A DNA stretch of 64,000 nt from an uncultured Burkholderiales bacterium (GCA_903871545.1 CAIQHG010000026.1:1-64000); one strand, 5' to 3'. Positions 41,573 to 51,689 are shown, numbered from the stretch's first letter. Notes: a model not told the origin generated them from the letters alone. Numbers and translations: made by a program.

Positions 41573-41596
41573 GGAGACTTAGGTCTCCTTTTTTTT
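41573..41596 (+). terminator. Terminator/attenuator between tsf and pyrH
   Basis: GGAGAC (41573-41578) pairs with GTCTCC (41583-41588) around loop TTAG, followed by eight T residues. It starts 10 bases after the tsf stop. It is a classical short rho-independent terminator and probably leaky, since the essential genes downstream continue in the same direction. Confidence 0.85.
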
Positions 41597-41647
41597 GAGT
41601 AAAAAATACATAAACTTAAACTTCACACCGAAACAGGAGAAAAATCT

Positions 41648-42382
41648 ATGACTCAAAATCACATGACGCAAAAGCCAGCCCACAAACGTATTTTATTAAA
41701 GCTATCTGGCGAGGCGTTGATGGGAGATGATGCCTTTGGAATCAACCGAGATACCATTGTTAGAGTAGTGGATGAGGTGGCTGAGATTATTCGTATGGGC
41801 GTGGAGGTTGCCGTAGTGATTGGAGGTGGTAATATTTTTAGAGGTGTTGCCGGGGGATCTGTGGGAATGGATAGGGCCACAGCGGATTACATGGGTATGC
41901 TTGCAACTGTTATGAATGCACTTGCTTTGGCAGATACGATGAATAAAGCGGGACTAACCGCAAGAGTGATGTCTGCGATAGGAATTGAGCAAGTGGTAGA
42001 GCCTTACGTGAGGCCTAAAGCGCTTCAATATTTGGAGGAAGGGAAGGTGGTTATTTTTGCGGCGGGCACAGGTAACCCATTTTTTACGACAGATACTGCT
42101 GCCGCGCTTAGAGGTGCTGAAATCGGGGCTGAATTGGTCTTAAAAGCAACCAAGGTAGACGGCGTTTACACGGCTGACCCTAAAAAGGATCCTAACGCTA
42201 CTCGTTACGAAAAGCTTACATTTGATGAGGCAATTGCCAACAATCTTGGCATTATGGATGCAACAGCGTTTGCTTTATGTCGCGATCAAAAATTGCCTAT
42301 TAAAGTCTTTTCAATCTTTAAAAACGGGGCTCTCAAGCGGGTTGTAATGGGCGAGAATGAGGGAACTTTAGTTCACGCATAA
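41648..42382 (+). CDS. pyrH: UMP kinase
   Basis: This 244-aa hexameric UMP kinase makes UDP. The amino-acid-kinase fold motifs are [51 protein letters not shown] and [19 protein letters not shown]. It starts at the ATG of [10 protein letters not shown], with AGGAG 8 bases upstream. The gene lies between tsf and frr, the usual bacterial position. Confidence 0.97.
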   Translation: MTQNHMTQKPAHKRILLKLSGEALMGDDAFGINRDTIVRVVDEVAEIIRMGVEVAVVIGGGNIFRGVAGGSVGMDRATADYMGMLATVMNALALADTMNKAGLTARVMSAIGIEQVVEPYVRPKALQYLEEGKVVIFAAGTGNPFFTTDTAAALRGAEIGAELVLKATKVDGVYTADPKKDPNATRYEKLTFDEAIANNLGIMDATAFALCRDQKLPIKVFSIFKNGALKRVVMGENEGTLVHA

Positions 42383-42488
42383 TGGAGTCTAAAGTTCGGG
42401 TCAAATTAACTAAGTACCAAACATATTTGGTTTAAATAAAAACTAAAATACACCCTTTTGGACGGGGCCACACATTGAGGAGAGAGGG

Positions 42489-43049
42489 ATGACAATTTCA
42501 GATATCAAAAGCACGACTGAGACAAAAATGAATCAGTCTATTGAAGCTTTTCGTCAAAACTTGGCGAAAATTCGAACCGGTAGAGCAACCCCAACTTTGT
42601 TGGACTCTGTGATGGTGGACTATTACGGCAATATGACCCCACTTAATCAAGTGGCTAATGTGACTGTACTTGACTCGAGAACTCTCAGCGTTCAGCCATG
42701 GGAAAAGGGGATGGGCGCCAAAGTCGAGAAAGCCATTCGTGAAAGTGATTTGGGGTTAAATCCAGCTTCAATGGGGGAGTTGATTCGCGTGCCCCTACCG
42801 GCAATGTCTGAGGAAAGACGTCGAGAGATGACTAAGGTTGTTAAAAACGAGGGTGAGAATGCAAAAATAGCCATCCGAAACCTTCGCCGTGATGCAAATG
42901 AGATGACTAAAAAATTAGTTAAAGATAAGTCAGCATCTGAGGATGATCAAAAAAGAACTGAAGCGGATATACAAAAAATAACGGACAAACATATCACCGA
43001 AGTTGACAAAATAGTAATTGCCAAAGAGCAGGAGTTGATGGCTGTTTAA
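42489..43049 (+). CDS. frr: Ribosome recycling factor
   Basis: This 186-aa factor splits post-termination ribosomes together with EF-G. The N-terminal helix ([34 protein letters not shown]) and C-terminal helices ([33 protein letters not shown]) are canonical. GGAGAGAGGG precedes the ATG. In related genomes uppS follows directly; here only 124 bp separate frr from the cdsA ATG. Confidence 0.97.
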   Translation: MTISDIKSTTETKMNQSIEAFRQNLAKIRTGRATPTLLDSVMVDYYGNMTPLNQVANVTVLDSRTLSVQPWEKGMGAKVEKAIRESDLGLNPASMGELIRVPLPAMSEERRREMTKVVKNEGENAKIAIRNLRRDANEMTKKLVKDKSASEDDQKRTEADIQKITDKHITEVDKIVIAKEQELMAV

Positions 43050-43052
43050 ACT

Positions 43053-43181
43053 GTGCAATCCCATTTAACTTTGACTCCCCCACCGAATGCAGACCCCGTT
43101 AATTGGTCGTTTGCAAACTCGACTACTGGGGCGCATCAAAAATCGACCGCTGGTTCATACACGCCAGCACTCTATGCTTAA
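43053..43181 (+). pseudogene. Short GTG-initiated ORF where uppS is expected (possible remnant)
   Basis: A 42-codon ORF starts at GTG 3 bp after the frr stop and ends at a TAA overlapping the cdsA start (ATG at 43174). It therefore has the coupling geometry a uppS gene would have between these two. The product is rich in Thr, Pro, Ala and Ser, and I see no match to undecaprenyl-diphosphate synthase motifs such as the MDGNGRW stretch. It may be a relic of a deletion, a translational-coupling leader for cdsA, or meaningless. Confidence 0.3.
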
Positions 43182-44052
43182 ACAACGCGTTATCACTGCA
43201 ATTGCGCTACTCAGTGTGTTGGTCCCCGCGTTGCTTTCTTCAAGTCAGGTCCCGCTGGCTTTGGTGTCCTTGATTTTGTGTGCTACGGGTGCTTGGGAGT
43301 GGGGGCGTCTAAACGATTTAAGTTTTCAAAAAGCGAGTGGAATAGCTTTATTTTGCACTCTTTTGTGTGCTGGATCTTGGAGATTTCGAATTTTCATTGA
43401 GCCCAATTATTATTTTTGGTTAACTTGCAGCGTTCTATGGGTCTTTGTTGGTGCGATTCTCTTAAGGCTGGGGCCGGATAGATGGTTAAATATTAATAAA
43501 ACGATAAGAATTTTGGGCGGGGTTTTTGCTTTGTATGCAACTTGGATAGCCATTTTTCAGGCAAAGGCAATGAGCGTTAATTTTCTTTTATCCATATTTG
43601 CGTTGGTATGGGTGGCTGATATTGGGGCTTATTTTTTTGGACGAGCTTTTGGCCGCAGAAAATTAGCTATAAATATTAGTCCAGGCAAGAGTTGGGAAGG
43701 CGTTTGGGGCGGTGTACTTGCGGTATTGTTTCTCTCTTGGGTCTGGGTTTGGTTTGATTCGGTCCAGATGGGACAAATCCAACCCGTGCAACTAAATTCG
43801 CAAAACTCAACTCAAGCCAACTACTTGAGCTTGTTTAGTCTACTTGCGGATAAAGGTTTTGTGACTGAAGTAATAGCGCTGATTTTTATGGTCTGTATGA
43901 GCGTTGTGGGTGATTTAATAGAGTCTTTGGTAAAAAGAAGCTCTGGGGCAAAAGACAGCAGTAAACTTCTGCCTGGGCACGGGGGGGTTTTAGACAGAAT
44001 AGATGCACTACTACCGACATTGCCAATTGCGATGCTTTGGAGTCTGATTTGA
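43174..44052 (+). CDS. cdsA: Phosphatidate cytidylyltransferase
   Basis: CdsA, 292 aa, is the membrane enzyme that makes CDP-diacylglycerol. I place the start at ATG 43174 because MLKQRVITAI is the usual family N-terminus; an ATG at 43087 would add 29 basic residues of no family resemblance. About eight hydrophobic helices end in the signature SLVKRSSGAKDSSKLLPGHGGVLDRIDALLPTLP. Preceded by frr and followed by dxr as expected, except that uppS is missing. Confidence 0.93.
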   Translation: MLKQRVITAIALLSVLVPALLSSSQVPLALVSLILCATGAWEWGRLNDLSFQKASGIALFCTLLCAGSWRFRIFIEPNYYFWLTCSVLWVFVGAILLRLGPDRWLNINKTIRILGGVFALYATWIAIFQAKAMSVNFLLSIFALVWVADIGAYFFGRAFGRRKLAINISPGKSWEGVWGGVLAVLFLSWVWVWFDSVQMGQIQPVQLNSQNSTQANYLSLFSLLADKGFVTEVIALIFMVCMSVVGDLIESLVKRSSGAKDSSKLLPGHGGVLDRIDALLPTLPIAMLWSLI

Positions 44053-44143
44053 TCGTTGTATTTGAATTGATGAATTTTGCGTATTTGTACGCAAGCGCCG
44101 CCCCTGCGAAATTTAAGAAGAGTGAGTTACTTTGAGGAAAACT

Positions 44144-45340
44144 ATGGGCTTTCAAACTCTTACGATTTTGGGTTCAACGGGCTCTATTGGAAAAAGTACT
44201 TTAGACGTAGTTGCCCGTCATCCAGAAAAATTTAAAATCTTCGCTTTAACCGGTAACACCCAAGTTGACCTTTTGTTTGAGCAGTGTGTTCTTTTTAAGC
44301 CCACCTACGCGCTATTAGTGGACCCAAGGGCCGCCCAAAAACTTGAACAACGATTAAAGCAAATGGGCTTGAAGATTGATGTTCTAAGTGGAGCTAAGGA
44401 TTTAGATTTATTAGCCTCACACGGCGAGGTAGACACTGTGATGGCCTCGATCGTTGGTGCGGCAGGTTTATCCTCTTGCTTAGCGGCAGCCAAGGCGGGC
44501 AAAAGACTTTTGCTTGCCAATAAGGAGGCTCTAGTTGTTGGGGGTCATTTGTTTTTATCCCAGGTTAATTCTGGAAATGCAAAGCTATTACCGATTGATA
44601 GTGAACATTCCGCTATCTTTCAGTCCTTACCTGAGGATCCAAGCACCTGGGACCAAAGAATACAGAAAATCATTTTGACAGCTTCAGGAGGTCCCTTTAA
44701 AGCACGCGACCCTAGCACTTTGCACCTAGTTACGCCTCAGGAGGCTTGTCGCCATCCCAATTGGGTTATGGGACAGAAAATATCGGTAGACTCAGCAACA
44801 ATGATGAACAAGTGTTTAGAAGTCATTGAGGCACATTATTTATTTGGATTAGATCCTAAAAAAATAGAAGTTGTGATTCACCCCCAAAGCATTGTTCATT
44901 CAATGGTTCAGTACAAAGACACTTCTGTCGTTGCTCAACTGGGTACGCCTGATATGAGAGTTCCTATAGCCTACGGTTTAGGATGGCCTGATCGTATTGA
45001 GTCTGGTGCCAGTCAATTGGACTTTCAAAATACGCCTCCCATGACATTTGAGGACTTTGACTCCCACCAACACCGAGATAGATTTCCTGGACTTTTGTTA
45101 GCATGGGAGGTTCTCAACGCGCAGCCCGGCTCTACTGGCGTTTTAAATGCAGCCAATGAAATAGCAGTGGATGCTTTTTTAAATCAAAAGATAAAGTTCA
45201 CCCAAATTCACGAAGTTAATCGTAGAACACTAGATCTCTTTGCACCAGGGCCAATTACATCATTGGATGATTTATTGATATTGGACTCGCACGCAAGGCT
45301 GGTTGCTAGGAGCGTAGTCGAAGATTTATCAAAACTCTAA
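44144..45340 (+). CDS. dxr: 1-deoxy-D-xylulose 5-phosphate reductoisomerase
   Basis: This 398-aa enzyme catalyses the committed step of the MEP isoprenoid pathway. The NADPH motif LTILGSTGSIGKSTLDVVARHP is at the N-terminus. The catalytic and metal region includes LLPIDSEHSAIFQSL, LTASGGPF and SVDSATMMNKCLEVIEAHYLFGL. The ATG at 44144 follows GAGGAAAACT; an in-frame TTG lies 12 bases earlier. The stop overlaps the rseP start by one base. Confidence 0.97.
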   Translation: MGFQTLTILGSTGSIGKSTLDVVARHPEKFKIFALTGNTQVDLLFEQCVLFKPTYALLVDPRAAQKLEQRLKQMGLKIDVLSGAKDLDLLASHGEVDTVMASIVGAAGLSSCLAAAKAGKRLLLANKEALVVGGHLFLSQVNSGNAKLLPIDSEHSAIFQSLPEDPSTWDQRIQKIILTASGGPFKARDPSTLHLVTPQEACRHPNWVMGQKISVDSATMMNKCLEVIEAHYLFGLDPKKIEVVIHPQSIVHSMVQYKDTSVVAQLGTPDMRVPIAYGLGWPDRIESGASQLDFQNTPPMTFEDFDSHQHRDRFPGLLLAWEVLNAQPGSTGVLNAANEIAVDAFLNQKIKFTQIHEVNRRTLDLFAPGPITSLDDLLILDSHARLVARSVVEDLSKL

Positions 45341-46998
45341 TGCAAACTTTAATCTCTTTTTTAGTGATGTTAAGCGTGATTGTGGTGGTCCATGAGTATG
45401 GACACTACAAAGTTGCAGTGCTGTGCGGCGTCAGGGTACTGAAATTCTCTATCGGATTTGGAGCGCCTTTGCTAGGTTGGCAATTACGACCCTTTACCTG
45501 GATAAAAGCTTCTCAAATCAAGGCCTTAGATTCCCCTTACCAGGTGCTAGCAACTGGTATAGATAGCTCGAAGACACTTTTCTTGATTTCATCAATACCG
45601 CTAGGCGGATATGTAAAAATGTTGGACGAAAGAGAAGATAAGTCTTTGGTTTTGTTAGACCCAGATCACCTCGCTGGCTCGTTTAACCGCAAATCATCAC
45701 TCGCTCGTGCATTGATCGTAATTGCTGGGCCAATGGCTAATTTGGTTCTAGCCGTTATTTTGTACGCGTGTGTCCAGTGGGTGGGACAAAGTCTGCCGGC
45801 GGCTGTGTTAGGTGCGCCCACTATGAATTCTGTTTTGGACCAGTCTGGCTTTATCTCTGGAGACCGGGTTTCACAGATCAGTTATAGCGCCCAAATTGAT
45901 GAGTCACAGCCCCCGTTAGTGGTGCCCATTCGCACTTACTCTGAGCTAAGAGAAGCTTTGATTGCTGCAAAACTAGCTTTTCAATCAAAAGACGATAGAA
46001 CGCATACTACCCTCAGTCAAGACGATTTCACCTCAAATAATGGTCCTCAGTGGGTCGAATTGTCTGTTTTCAGAGACGGACGAGATAACTTGCGAACACA
46101 GGAGACTCTTATTGCAAAAGATGAATCTAATTTGTCTTTAAAATTTGACATTAGTGAATGGGCGGTCAATCAACAGTTCAATGAAAATCCCAAGTCTTTG
46201 GTTGAAGCTTTAAAGACTTTGGGGCTGACTGGCCCCAAGCGAGCGGCTTTGATTGATTCAGTGCTTGTGGGCGGTGTTGCTGAAAAAGCAGGACTTAAGT
46301 CTGGTGACTTAGTCATGCAGGTCAATAAAGTGCCAGTTCAAGACGCACAACAATTGATCCAATTGATCAGAAATAGCTCAAACATTGATTCAAAAACTGT
46401 TCAAACTTTCGGTTTAAAGGCTGATCAAGACGAAATGGTCTTTAAAATCGAACGAAAATCTGAAAAAGGGCTTGATTCAAATAGTCCAGTTAGCGAAAAA
46501 AGATTGTACTTACGCCCCAAAGTCGTCAGGGAAGGTGATAAAACAATAGGGCGTGTGGATGCCATAATAGGCGGATCGCCAGAGTTGGTGTTTTTAAGGC
46601 TTGGATTTTGGGACGGACTTCGAGTTGCTTGCTCAAAAACTTTTGATCAAGCTTTAATGTCTGTGAGTTCTATAGGCAGAATGTTGATTGGTCAATTATC
46701 TTGGCATGAGCTAAGCGGTCCTCTAACGATGGCAGAGTTTGCCGGCAAAAGTGCAGAAGTGGGTTTGGCCAGTTTCTTGAATTTCTTGGCATTTGTAAGC
46801 GTAAGCGTAGGAGTTTTAAATCTTCTGCCTATCCCAGTGTTGGATGGTGGACAATTAATGTATTATCTTTGGGAATTCGCAACGGGTAAGGGTCCATCCG
46901 AAATCTGGCAATCTCGTTTTTTGCGTTTTGGACTGGCCTTGTTAATTTTGATGATGAGTACAGCTTTTTTTAACGATGTGATGAGACTTATTGGATAA
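45340..46998 (+). CDS. rseP: Site-2 intramembrane zinc protease RseP
   Basis: RseP cleaves anti-sigma factor RseA and remnant signal peptides. The zinc motif HEYGH is in VVVHEYGHYKVAVLCGVRVLKFSIGFG, and the second motif is LLPIPVLDGGQLMYY near the C-terminus. A PDZ domain contains SVLVGGVAEKAGLKSGDLVMQVNKVPVQ. At 552 aa it is about 100 longer than E. coli RseP (450). Extra sequence lies between GAPLLGW and PLGGYVKM (about 25 residues) and in the first PDZ domain (about 190-260), where charged Ser/Asp-rich segments interrupt the fold. Confidence 0.95.
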   Translation: MQTLISFLVMLSVIVVVHEYGHYKVAVLCGVRVLKFSIGFGAPLLGWQLRPFTWIKASQIKALDSPYQVLATGIDSSKTLFLISSIPLGGYVKMLDEREDKSLVLLDPDHLAGSFNRKSSLARALIVIAGPMANLVLAVILYACVQWVGQSLPAAVLGAPTMNSVLDQSGFISGDRVSQISYSAQIDESQPPLVVPIRTYSELREALIAAKLAFQSKDDRTHTTLSQDDFTSNNGPQWVELSVFRDGRDNLRTQETLIAKDESNLSLKFDISEWAVNQQFNENPKSLVEALKTLGLTGPKRAALIDSVLVGGVAEKAGLKSGDLVMQVNKVPVQDAQQLIQLIRNSSNIDSKTVQTFGLKADQDEMVFKIERKSEKGLDSNSPVSEKRLYLRPKVVREGDKTIGRVDAIIGGSPELVFLRLGFWDGLRVACSKTFDQALMSVSSIGRMLIGQLSWHELSGPLTMAEFAGKSAEVGLASFLNFLAFVSVSVGVLNLLPIPVLDGGQLMYYLWEFATGKGPSEIWQSRFLRFGLALLILMMSTAFFNDVMRLIG

Positions 46999-47084
46999 TT
47001 GGCTTTGCCGGACAGTTTTTCGCGTTTTAACTTCCACCATTTTTTGATAAAAACTTTTAAATTACGGCGCGCTGCAACATCTTC

Positions 47085-49388
47085 ATGATAAAAAATTTAT
47101 ACATGTACTTCTTTACTAAGACTGCTTTGAGTTTTTTGCTTCTCGGTTTAATGGCAGTGCACAACGCTTGGGCCCTTGAATCCTTTAAGATTGATGACAT
47201 CCGAGTTGAGGGGCTGCAGCGGGTTGAGCCTGGTACCGTTTTTGCAACCGTACCCTTTAGAGTGGGCGATACATACACAGAGGAGAAGGGCACTCAAGCT
47301 ATTAGAAGTCTATTTGCTTTGGGCTTGTTTAAAGATGTACGAATCGACATAAAGTCAAATGTAATTGTAATTGCTATCGAAGAGCGTCCCATCATTGCTA
47401 ATTTAGATTTCATTGGTGCAAAAGAATTTGATAAAGATGCGCTTAGAAAAGCACTTCGAGAGGTGGGACTTGCCGATGGACGACCTTTTGATAAATCTTT
47501 GGCTGACAAAGCTGAGCAAGAATTGAAAAGACAGTACATCAATAAAAGCTTGTACGGTGCAGAAGTAATTACAACCATCACACCTATTGAGAGAAACCGG
47601 GTCAACCTCACTTTTAGCGTGACTGAGGGAGATGTGGCAAAAATAAAAGAACTGCATATCGTAGGGTCTCAAACATTTTCCGAGTCCACTCTTTTAAGTC
47701 AACTTGATTTGAGCACGCCCACTTGGCTTAGTTGGTACACCAAATCGGATCGTTATTCACAGGCCAAACTAAATGCTGACATTGAGATATTGAAGTCTTA
47801 TTATCAATCCAGGGGATTTTTGGAGTTTAAAGTTAACTCTACGCAAGTTGCAATTTCACCCAATAAACAGAAAATAAACATTACCCTTAATGTTTCAGAG
47901 GGCGAAAGGTTTGTTGTATCGGGAGTTAAATTAGAAGGGTATTTTTTGGGTAGGGATGAGGAATTTAAGGCCCTGATCGCCATCAAACCGGGTGAGCCTT
48001 ACAACATTAACCAAGTTACACAAACAACTAAGGCCTTCACAGATTTTTATGGAAACTTTGGTTTCGCATTCGCCCGCGTTGAGCCCAAACCCGAGATCGA
48101 TCGAGCAACTAATCGCGTTGTGATTGTTTTGCAAGGAGATCCCTCAAGGCGTGTATACGTGAGGAAGATCAATATTACTGGAAATGCGAGAACAAGAGAC
48201 GAAATCGTTCGTCGTGAATTCAGACAAATGGAGTCTGCTTGGTATGACGGGTACAGAATTAAAATTTCAAAAGACAGAATAAAGAGGCTCGGATTTTTTA
48301 AGGAAGTGGAAGTTGACACCAAAGAAATTCCCGGAGTGCCTGATCAAGTAGATTTAACGGTTACTTTGACTGAAAAACCAACCGGTAGCTTGCAATTAGG
48401 GGCAGGATACTCAACAGCTGAAAAAGTATTTTTGACTTTCGGTATTCAACAAGATAACGTATTTGGAACAGGTAATTACGTTGGAGCGCAAGTTAGTTCT
48501 AGTAAGTACAATCAACTTCTCCAGGTAAATACAACGGACCCATACGTTACCGACGACGGCGTCTCTCGCAGCGTAAATTATTACCATCGTTCTAGCATCC
48601 CTTATGTTGACCAAGGCGGAAATTACAGATTGATAACGGACGGTGTGGGTTTGAGATACGGGGTTCCTTTTGCTGAGTTGGATACTGTTTACTTAGGAAT
48701 TGCTGCAGAGCAAACGGAAATAAAACCCGGAAGTAACATCCCAGCCTCTTATTTGGATTTTGCGCAAAGATTTGGTTATAAGACGGTCTCAGTTCCATCA
48801 ACTATTGGGTGGGCAAGGGACAGCAGGGACAATTTGCTAACCCCCAATGAAGGCCGTTTGATGAGACTTAACTCTGAGATTGGCGCGCTAGGGGATACCC
48901 GCTACACTAGAAGTGGTGGTCAGTTTCAGCAATATATTCCGATTACAAAGCAATACACCTTTGCTTTTAATACCGAGTTGGATGTTGGTTCTGGGATGGA
49001 GGGCAAGCCATATCCAGTTTTCAAGAACTATAGCTCTGGGGGTTTAGGCTCTGTGAGAGGATTTACTGCAGGCACACTGGGCCCACGGGATGTCACTGGG
49101 CTAACGGTCGGTGGACCCAAAAAGTTTACCCTTAACACTGAGATTTTGGCGCCTTTTCCCGGTGCAGGAAACGATAAATCCCTACGTTTATACGCTTTTT
49201 TCGACATGGGTAATGTGTACGGGGAGACGGAGAAAATGGATGTTGCCTTGCTAAGATCATCTGTGGGTGTGGGATTGAGCTGGATATCGCCAATGGGACC
49301 ACTTCGCTTTGCAATCGCTAACCCGGAGAGATATTTTCCTGGGGATAGAATGCAAAAGGTACAATTTCAAATCGGAACTTCTTTTTGA
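47085..49388 (+). CDS. bamA: Outer membrane assembly factor BamA
   Basis: This 767-aa outer-membrane insertase has a signal peptide ending in NAWA before LESFKIDDIRVEGLQRVEPGTVF. Five POTRA domains cover roughly residues 30-430, followed by the 16-strand barrel. The barrel has the conserved loop-6 motif VRGFTAGTLGPRD and a C-terminus ending in aromatic Phe (FQIGTSF). It follows rseP and precedes the skp homologue with a TGATG overlap, as in most proteobacteria. Confidence 0.97.
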   Translation: MIKNLYMYFFTKTALSFLLLGLMAVHNAWALESFKIDDIRVEGLQRVEPGTVFATVPFRVGDTYTEEKGTQAIRSLFALGLFKDVRIDIKSNVIVIAIEERPIIANLDFIGAKEFDKDALRKALREVGLADGRPFDKSLADKAEQELKRQYINKSLYGAEVITTITPIERNRVNLTFSVTEGDVAKIKELHIVGSQTFSESTLLSQLDLSTPTWLSWYTKSDRYSQAKLNADIEILKSYYQSRGFLEFKVNSTQVAISPNKQKINITLNVSEGERFVVSGVKLEGYFLGRDEEFKALIAIKPGEPYNINQVTQTTKAFTDFYGNFGFAFARVEPKPEIDRATNRVVIVLQGDPSRRVYVRKINITGNARTRDEIVRREFRQMESAWYDGYRIKISKDRIKRLGFFKEVEVDTKEIPGVPDQVDLTVTLTEKPTGSLQLGAGYSTAEKVFLTFGIQQDNVFGTGNYVGAQVSSSKYNQLLQVNTTDPYVTDDGVSRSVNYYHRSSIPYVDQGGNYRLITDGVGLRYGVPFAELDTVYLGIAAEQTEIKPGSNIPASYLDFAQRFGYKTVSVPSTIGWARDSRDNLLTPNEGRLMRLNSEIGALGDTRYTRSGGQFQQYIPITKQYTFAFNTELDVGSGMEGKPYPVFKNYSSGGLGSVRGFTAGTLGPRDVTGLTVGGPKKFTLNTEILAPFPGAGNDKSLRLYAFFDMGNVYGETEKMDVALLRSSVGVGLSWISPMGPLRFAIANPERYFPGDRMQKVQFQIGTSF

Positions 49389-49927
49389 TGAAAATGCTGA
49401 CTACAAAAAATTTATTAATCGCTCTTCTGGCTTTAGCCGCTACTGGCGTTGCTTTGGCTGATGACTTCAGAGTTGGGTACGTAAATACGGACCGGATTTT
49501 CCGAGAAGCTAACTCTGCTATAGCCGCTCAAACTAAGCTTCAACAAGAGTTTGCAAAAAGGGAAAAAGATTTGGTTGATTTGGGAAATACTCTAAAAACA
49601 GCTTCAGAAAAATTCGAGCGTGACGTTCCCACTTTGTCCGAGTCTCAAAGAGTTACTAGGCAGCGTCAAATTGCAGACCAAGACCGCGAATTTCAGAGGA
49701 AAAGACGGGAATTTCAAGAAGACTTGAATGCCCGTAAGAATGAGGAATTCCAACAAGTTCTAGAAAAAGCAAATAAGGTTGTTCGTCAAGTGGCCGAAGC
49801 AGAAAAGTATGACCTCATTTTGCAAGAGGCTGTCTATATCAGTCCCAAGCACGACATAACTGAAAAAGTGATCAAGGCGATTAACTCTCAATCTCCAGCG
49901 GTAACTGGTGCTACAAGTCCAAAGTAA
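49388..49927 (+). CDS. skp: Periplasmic chaperone, OmpH/Skp family
   Basis: This periplasmic chaperone of about 179 aa escorts outer-membrane proteins to BamA. The signal peptide (NLLIALLALAATGVALA) precedes DDFRVGYVNTDRIFREANSA, then a long charged coiled coil (about residues 50-150) for the tentacles, and YDLILQEAVYISPKHDIT at the end. The start ATG overlaps the bamA TGA. Confidence 0.93.
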   Translation: MKMLTTKNLLIALLALAATGVALADDFRVGYVNTDRIFREANSAIAAQTKLQQEFAKREKDLVDLGNTLKTASEKFERDVPTLSESQRVTRQRQIADQDREFQRKRREFQEDLNARKNEEFQQVLEKANKVVRQVAEAEKYDLILQEAVYISPKHDITEKVIKAINSQSPAVTGATSPK

Positions 49928-50005
49928 TTCATTGTCCCAATCTAACATGGACTCGAGCGACTGTAGCCATTGTTTTCACCCTAAGTTTATTAAATTGTTG
50001 GCCCT

Positions 50006-50992
50006 GTGTCGCTACCAATAACCGTTATAGTTGAGCGGCTTGGTGGCACTTTAGTTGGTTCTAGCGAGCTGAGCATAAATGCAATTGCCCCGCTTGAAAC
50101 CGCTGGTCCTAATGAGATCAGCTTTCTGAGTAACCCTCTTTATGTGGACCAATTAGATAAAACCAGAGCGGGTTGTGTAATTTTATCAAGCAATCACATC
50201 AAACAGGGTAGCGCGAGTAGGGGGGGGACTTTTATCGTCGTAGATAACCCCTATCTTTATTTCGCTCAACTGACTCAGTTGTGGCGTACATTGCATCCTT
50301 TGCACGACTCAAGTGAACCCCTAGTCCACCCTAGTGCTGTCATTCACCCAAATGCACATGTTCATCCCAGCGCCCGGATCGGCCCTCACTGCGTGGTTGG
50401 CTCAGGAGCAGTGATTGGTGAGCGAACTGTGCTTACCTCAAGCGTAAATGTAGCTCATAGCTGCAAAATCGGAGCAGACTGTATCATTCACCCCGGTGTA
50501 GTTATTGGTGCAGATGGTTTCGGATTTGCACAGAACCAGGGGAAATGGGTCAAGATTGAACAACTCGGTTCAGTCCTCATCGGCAACCAAGTGGAAATTG
50601 GTGCCAACACATGCATTGACCGAGGAGCACTTGGAGATACTGTCATTGAGGACGGCGTAAAGTTAGATAACTTGATCCAAATTGCCCACAATGTCCGAAT
50701 CGGTGCTCATACTGCCATAGCAGCTTTTGTCGGCGTCTCTGGAAGTACAAAAATCGGCGCTCATTGCACTGTGGCTGGAGGGGCGGGATTTGTTGGACAT
50801 ATTGAAATTGCCGATCACGTCAATATCGGAGCTAAGGCCGTTATTACACGCTCAATTGCGGAGAAAGGTAATTACGGAGGTTACTATCCATTTGACTCCG
50901 ATTCTGTTTGGAGAAAAAATGCTGCAATCCTAAGAAAGCTCTCTTCACTTAGAGATAAGGTAAAGTCTCTTATGTTGGGTGGCTCGAAATAA
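50006..50992 (+). CDS. lpxD: UDP-3-O-(3-hydroxyacyl)glucosamine N-acyltransferase LpxD
   Basis: This 328-aa trimeric lipid A enzyme adds the N-linked 3-hydroxyacyl chain. The N-terminal domain has PNEISFLSNPLYVDQLDKTRAGCVI. The left-handed beta-helix of hexapeptide repeats runs from about residue 105 to 280, with the catalytic His in LDNLIQIAHNVRIG. The C-terminus is a short helix. The start is GTG. It sits between skp and fabZ, the standard order. Confidence 0.96.
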   Translation: MSLPITVIVERLGGTLVGSSELSINAIAPLETAGPNEISFLSNPLYVDQLDKTRAGCVILSSNHIKQGSASRGGTFIVVDNPYLYFAQLTQLWRTLHPLHDSSEPLVHPSAVIHPNAHVHPSARIGPHCVVGSGAVIGERTVLTSSVNVAHSCKIGADCIIHPGVVIGADGFGFAQNQGKWVKIEQLGSVLIGNQVEIGANTCIDRGALGDTVIEDGVKLDNLIQIAHNVRIGAHTAIAAFVGVSGSTKIGAHCTVAGGAGFVGHIEIADHVNIGAKAVITRSIAEKGNYGGYYPFDSDSVWRKNAAILRKLSSLRDKVKSLMLGGSK

Positions 50993-51177
50993 CCACGCAC
51001 TTTTCTGTGGCGTAATTGCATTTTGAAGTTTACTAGGACAGGGCGCTGAAGGTTTCGAGATTTTTAGTATCGCGTATAGCGAAAAGAAACAAATTAAATA
51101 AGATAATTACTTGACGGTTATTCTTCAAATTAGCTTCTGTTTGAATCCTTTTTAATTAATAGATAAAGATTATTACC

Positions 51178-51624
51178 ATGAGCATGGATATTCATAAAAT
51201 TTTAAAACTCTTACCCCACCGCTATCCCATTTTGTTGGTTGATAGGGTGCTGGAGATCGTAAAAGGTAAATCCATTAAGGCTTTGAAAAATGTCTCTATC
51301 AACGAGCCGTACTTTAACGGTCATTTCCCTCACAGGCCTGTAATGCCCGGCGTACTCATGGTTGAGGCCCTAGCGCAGGCAGCTGCCCTTTTGGCGTTTG
51401 AGAGTTTTGATATCAGCTCTCAAAGTAACAACGTTTTCTATTTTGCTGGTATTGACGGCGTAAGATTTAAAAAACCGGTGGAGCCTGGGGATCAATTGAT
51501 ACTCCAAATCGAGGTTCTCAGGATGAAAGCTGGAGTGATGAAATTTAAGGCACAAGGTTTTGTCGGTGTGGACTTGGCCGTTGAGGCAGAGTTGATGTGC
51601 ACGATGCGAACTATTGAGGAATAG
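51178..51624 (+). CDS. fabZ: 3-hydroxyacyl-ACP dehydratase FabZ
   Basis: This 148-aa hot-dog-fold dehydratase serves fatty-acid synthesis. The catalytic His lies in [28 protein letters not shown], which also carries the active-site Glu. [22 protein letters not shown] is the usual N-terminus. An in-frame ATG two codons later (51184) is an alternative start. A 185-bp AT-rich gap separates it from lpxD. Confidence 0.97.
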   Translation: MSMDIHKILKLLPHRYPILLVDRVLEIVKGKSIKALKNVSINEPYFNGHFPHRPVMPGVLMVEALAQAAALLAFESFDISSQSNNVFYFAGIDGVRFKKPVEPGDQLILQIEVLRMKAGVMKFKAQGFVGVDLAVEAELMCTMRTIEE

Positions 51625-51689
51625 ATTGCACCGCTTTAAACCTACTTTTTGAACCTCTTATCTCCAACAAACACTATTACTCCATACCT

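Noticed and set aside
43087-43173. An upstream ATG that would extend CdsA by 29 residues
   Set aside because: The extension is Arg-rich and unlike CdsA, while MLKQRVITA at 43174 is the standard start.
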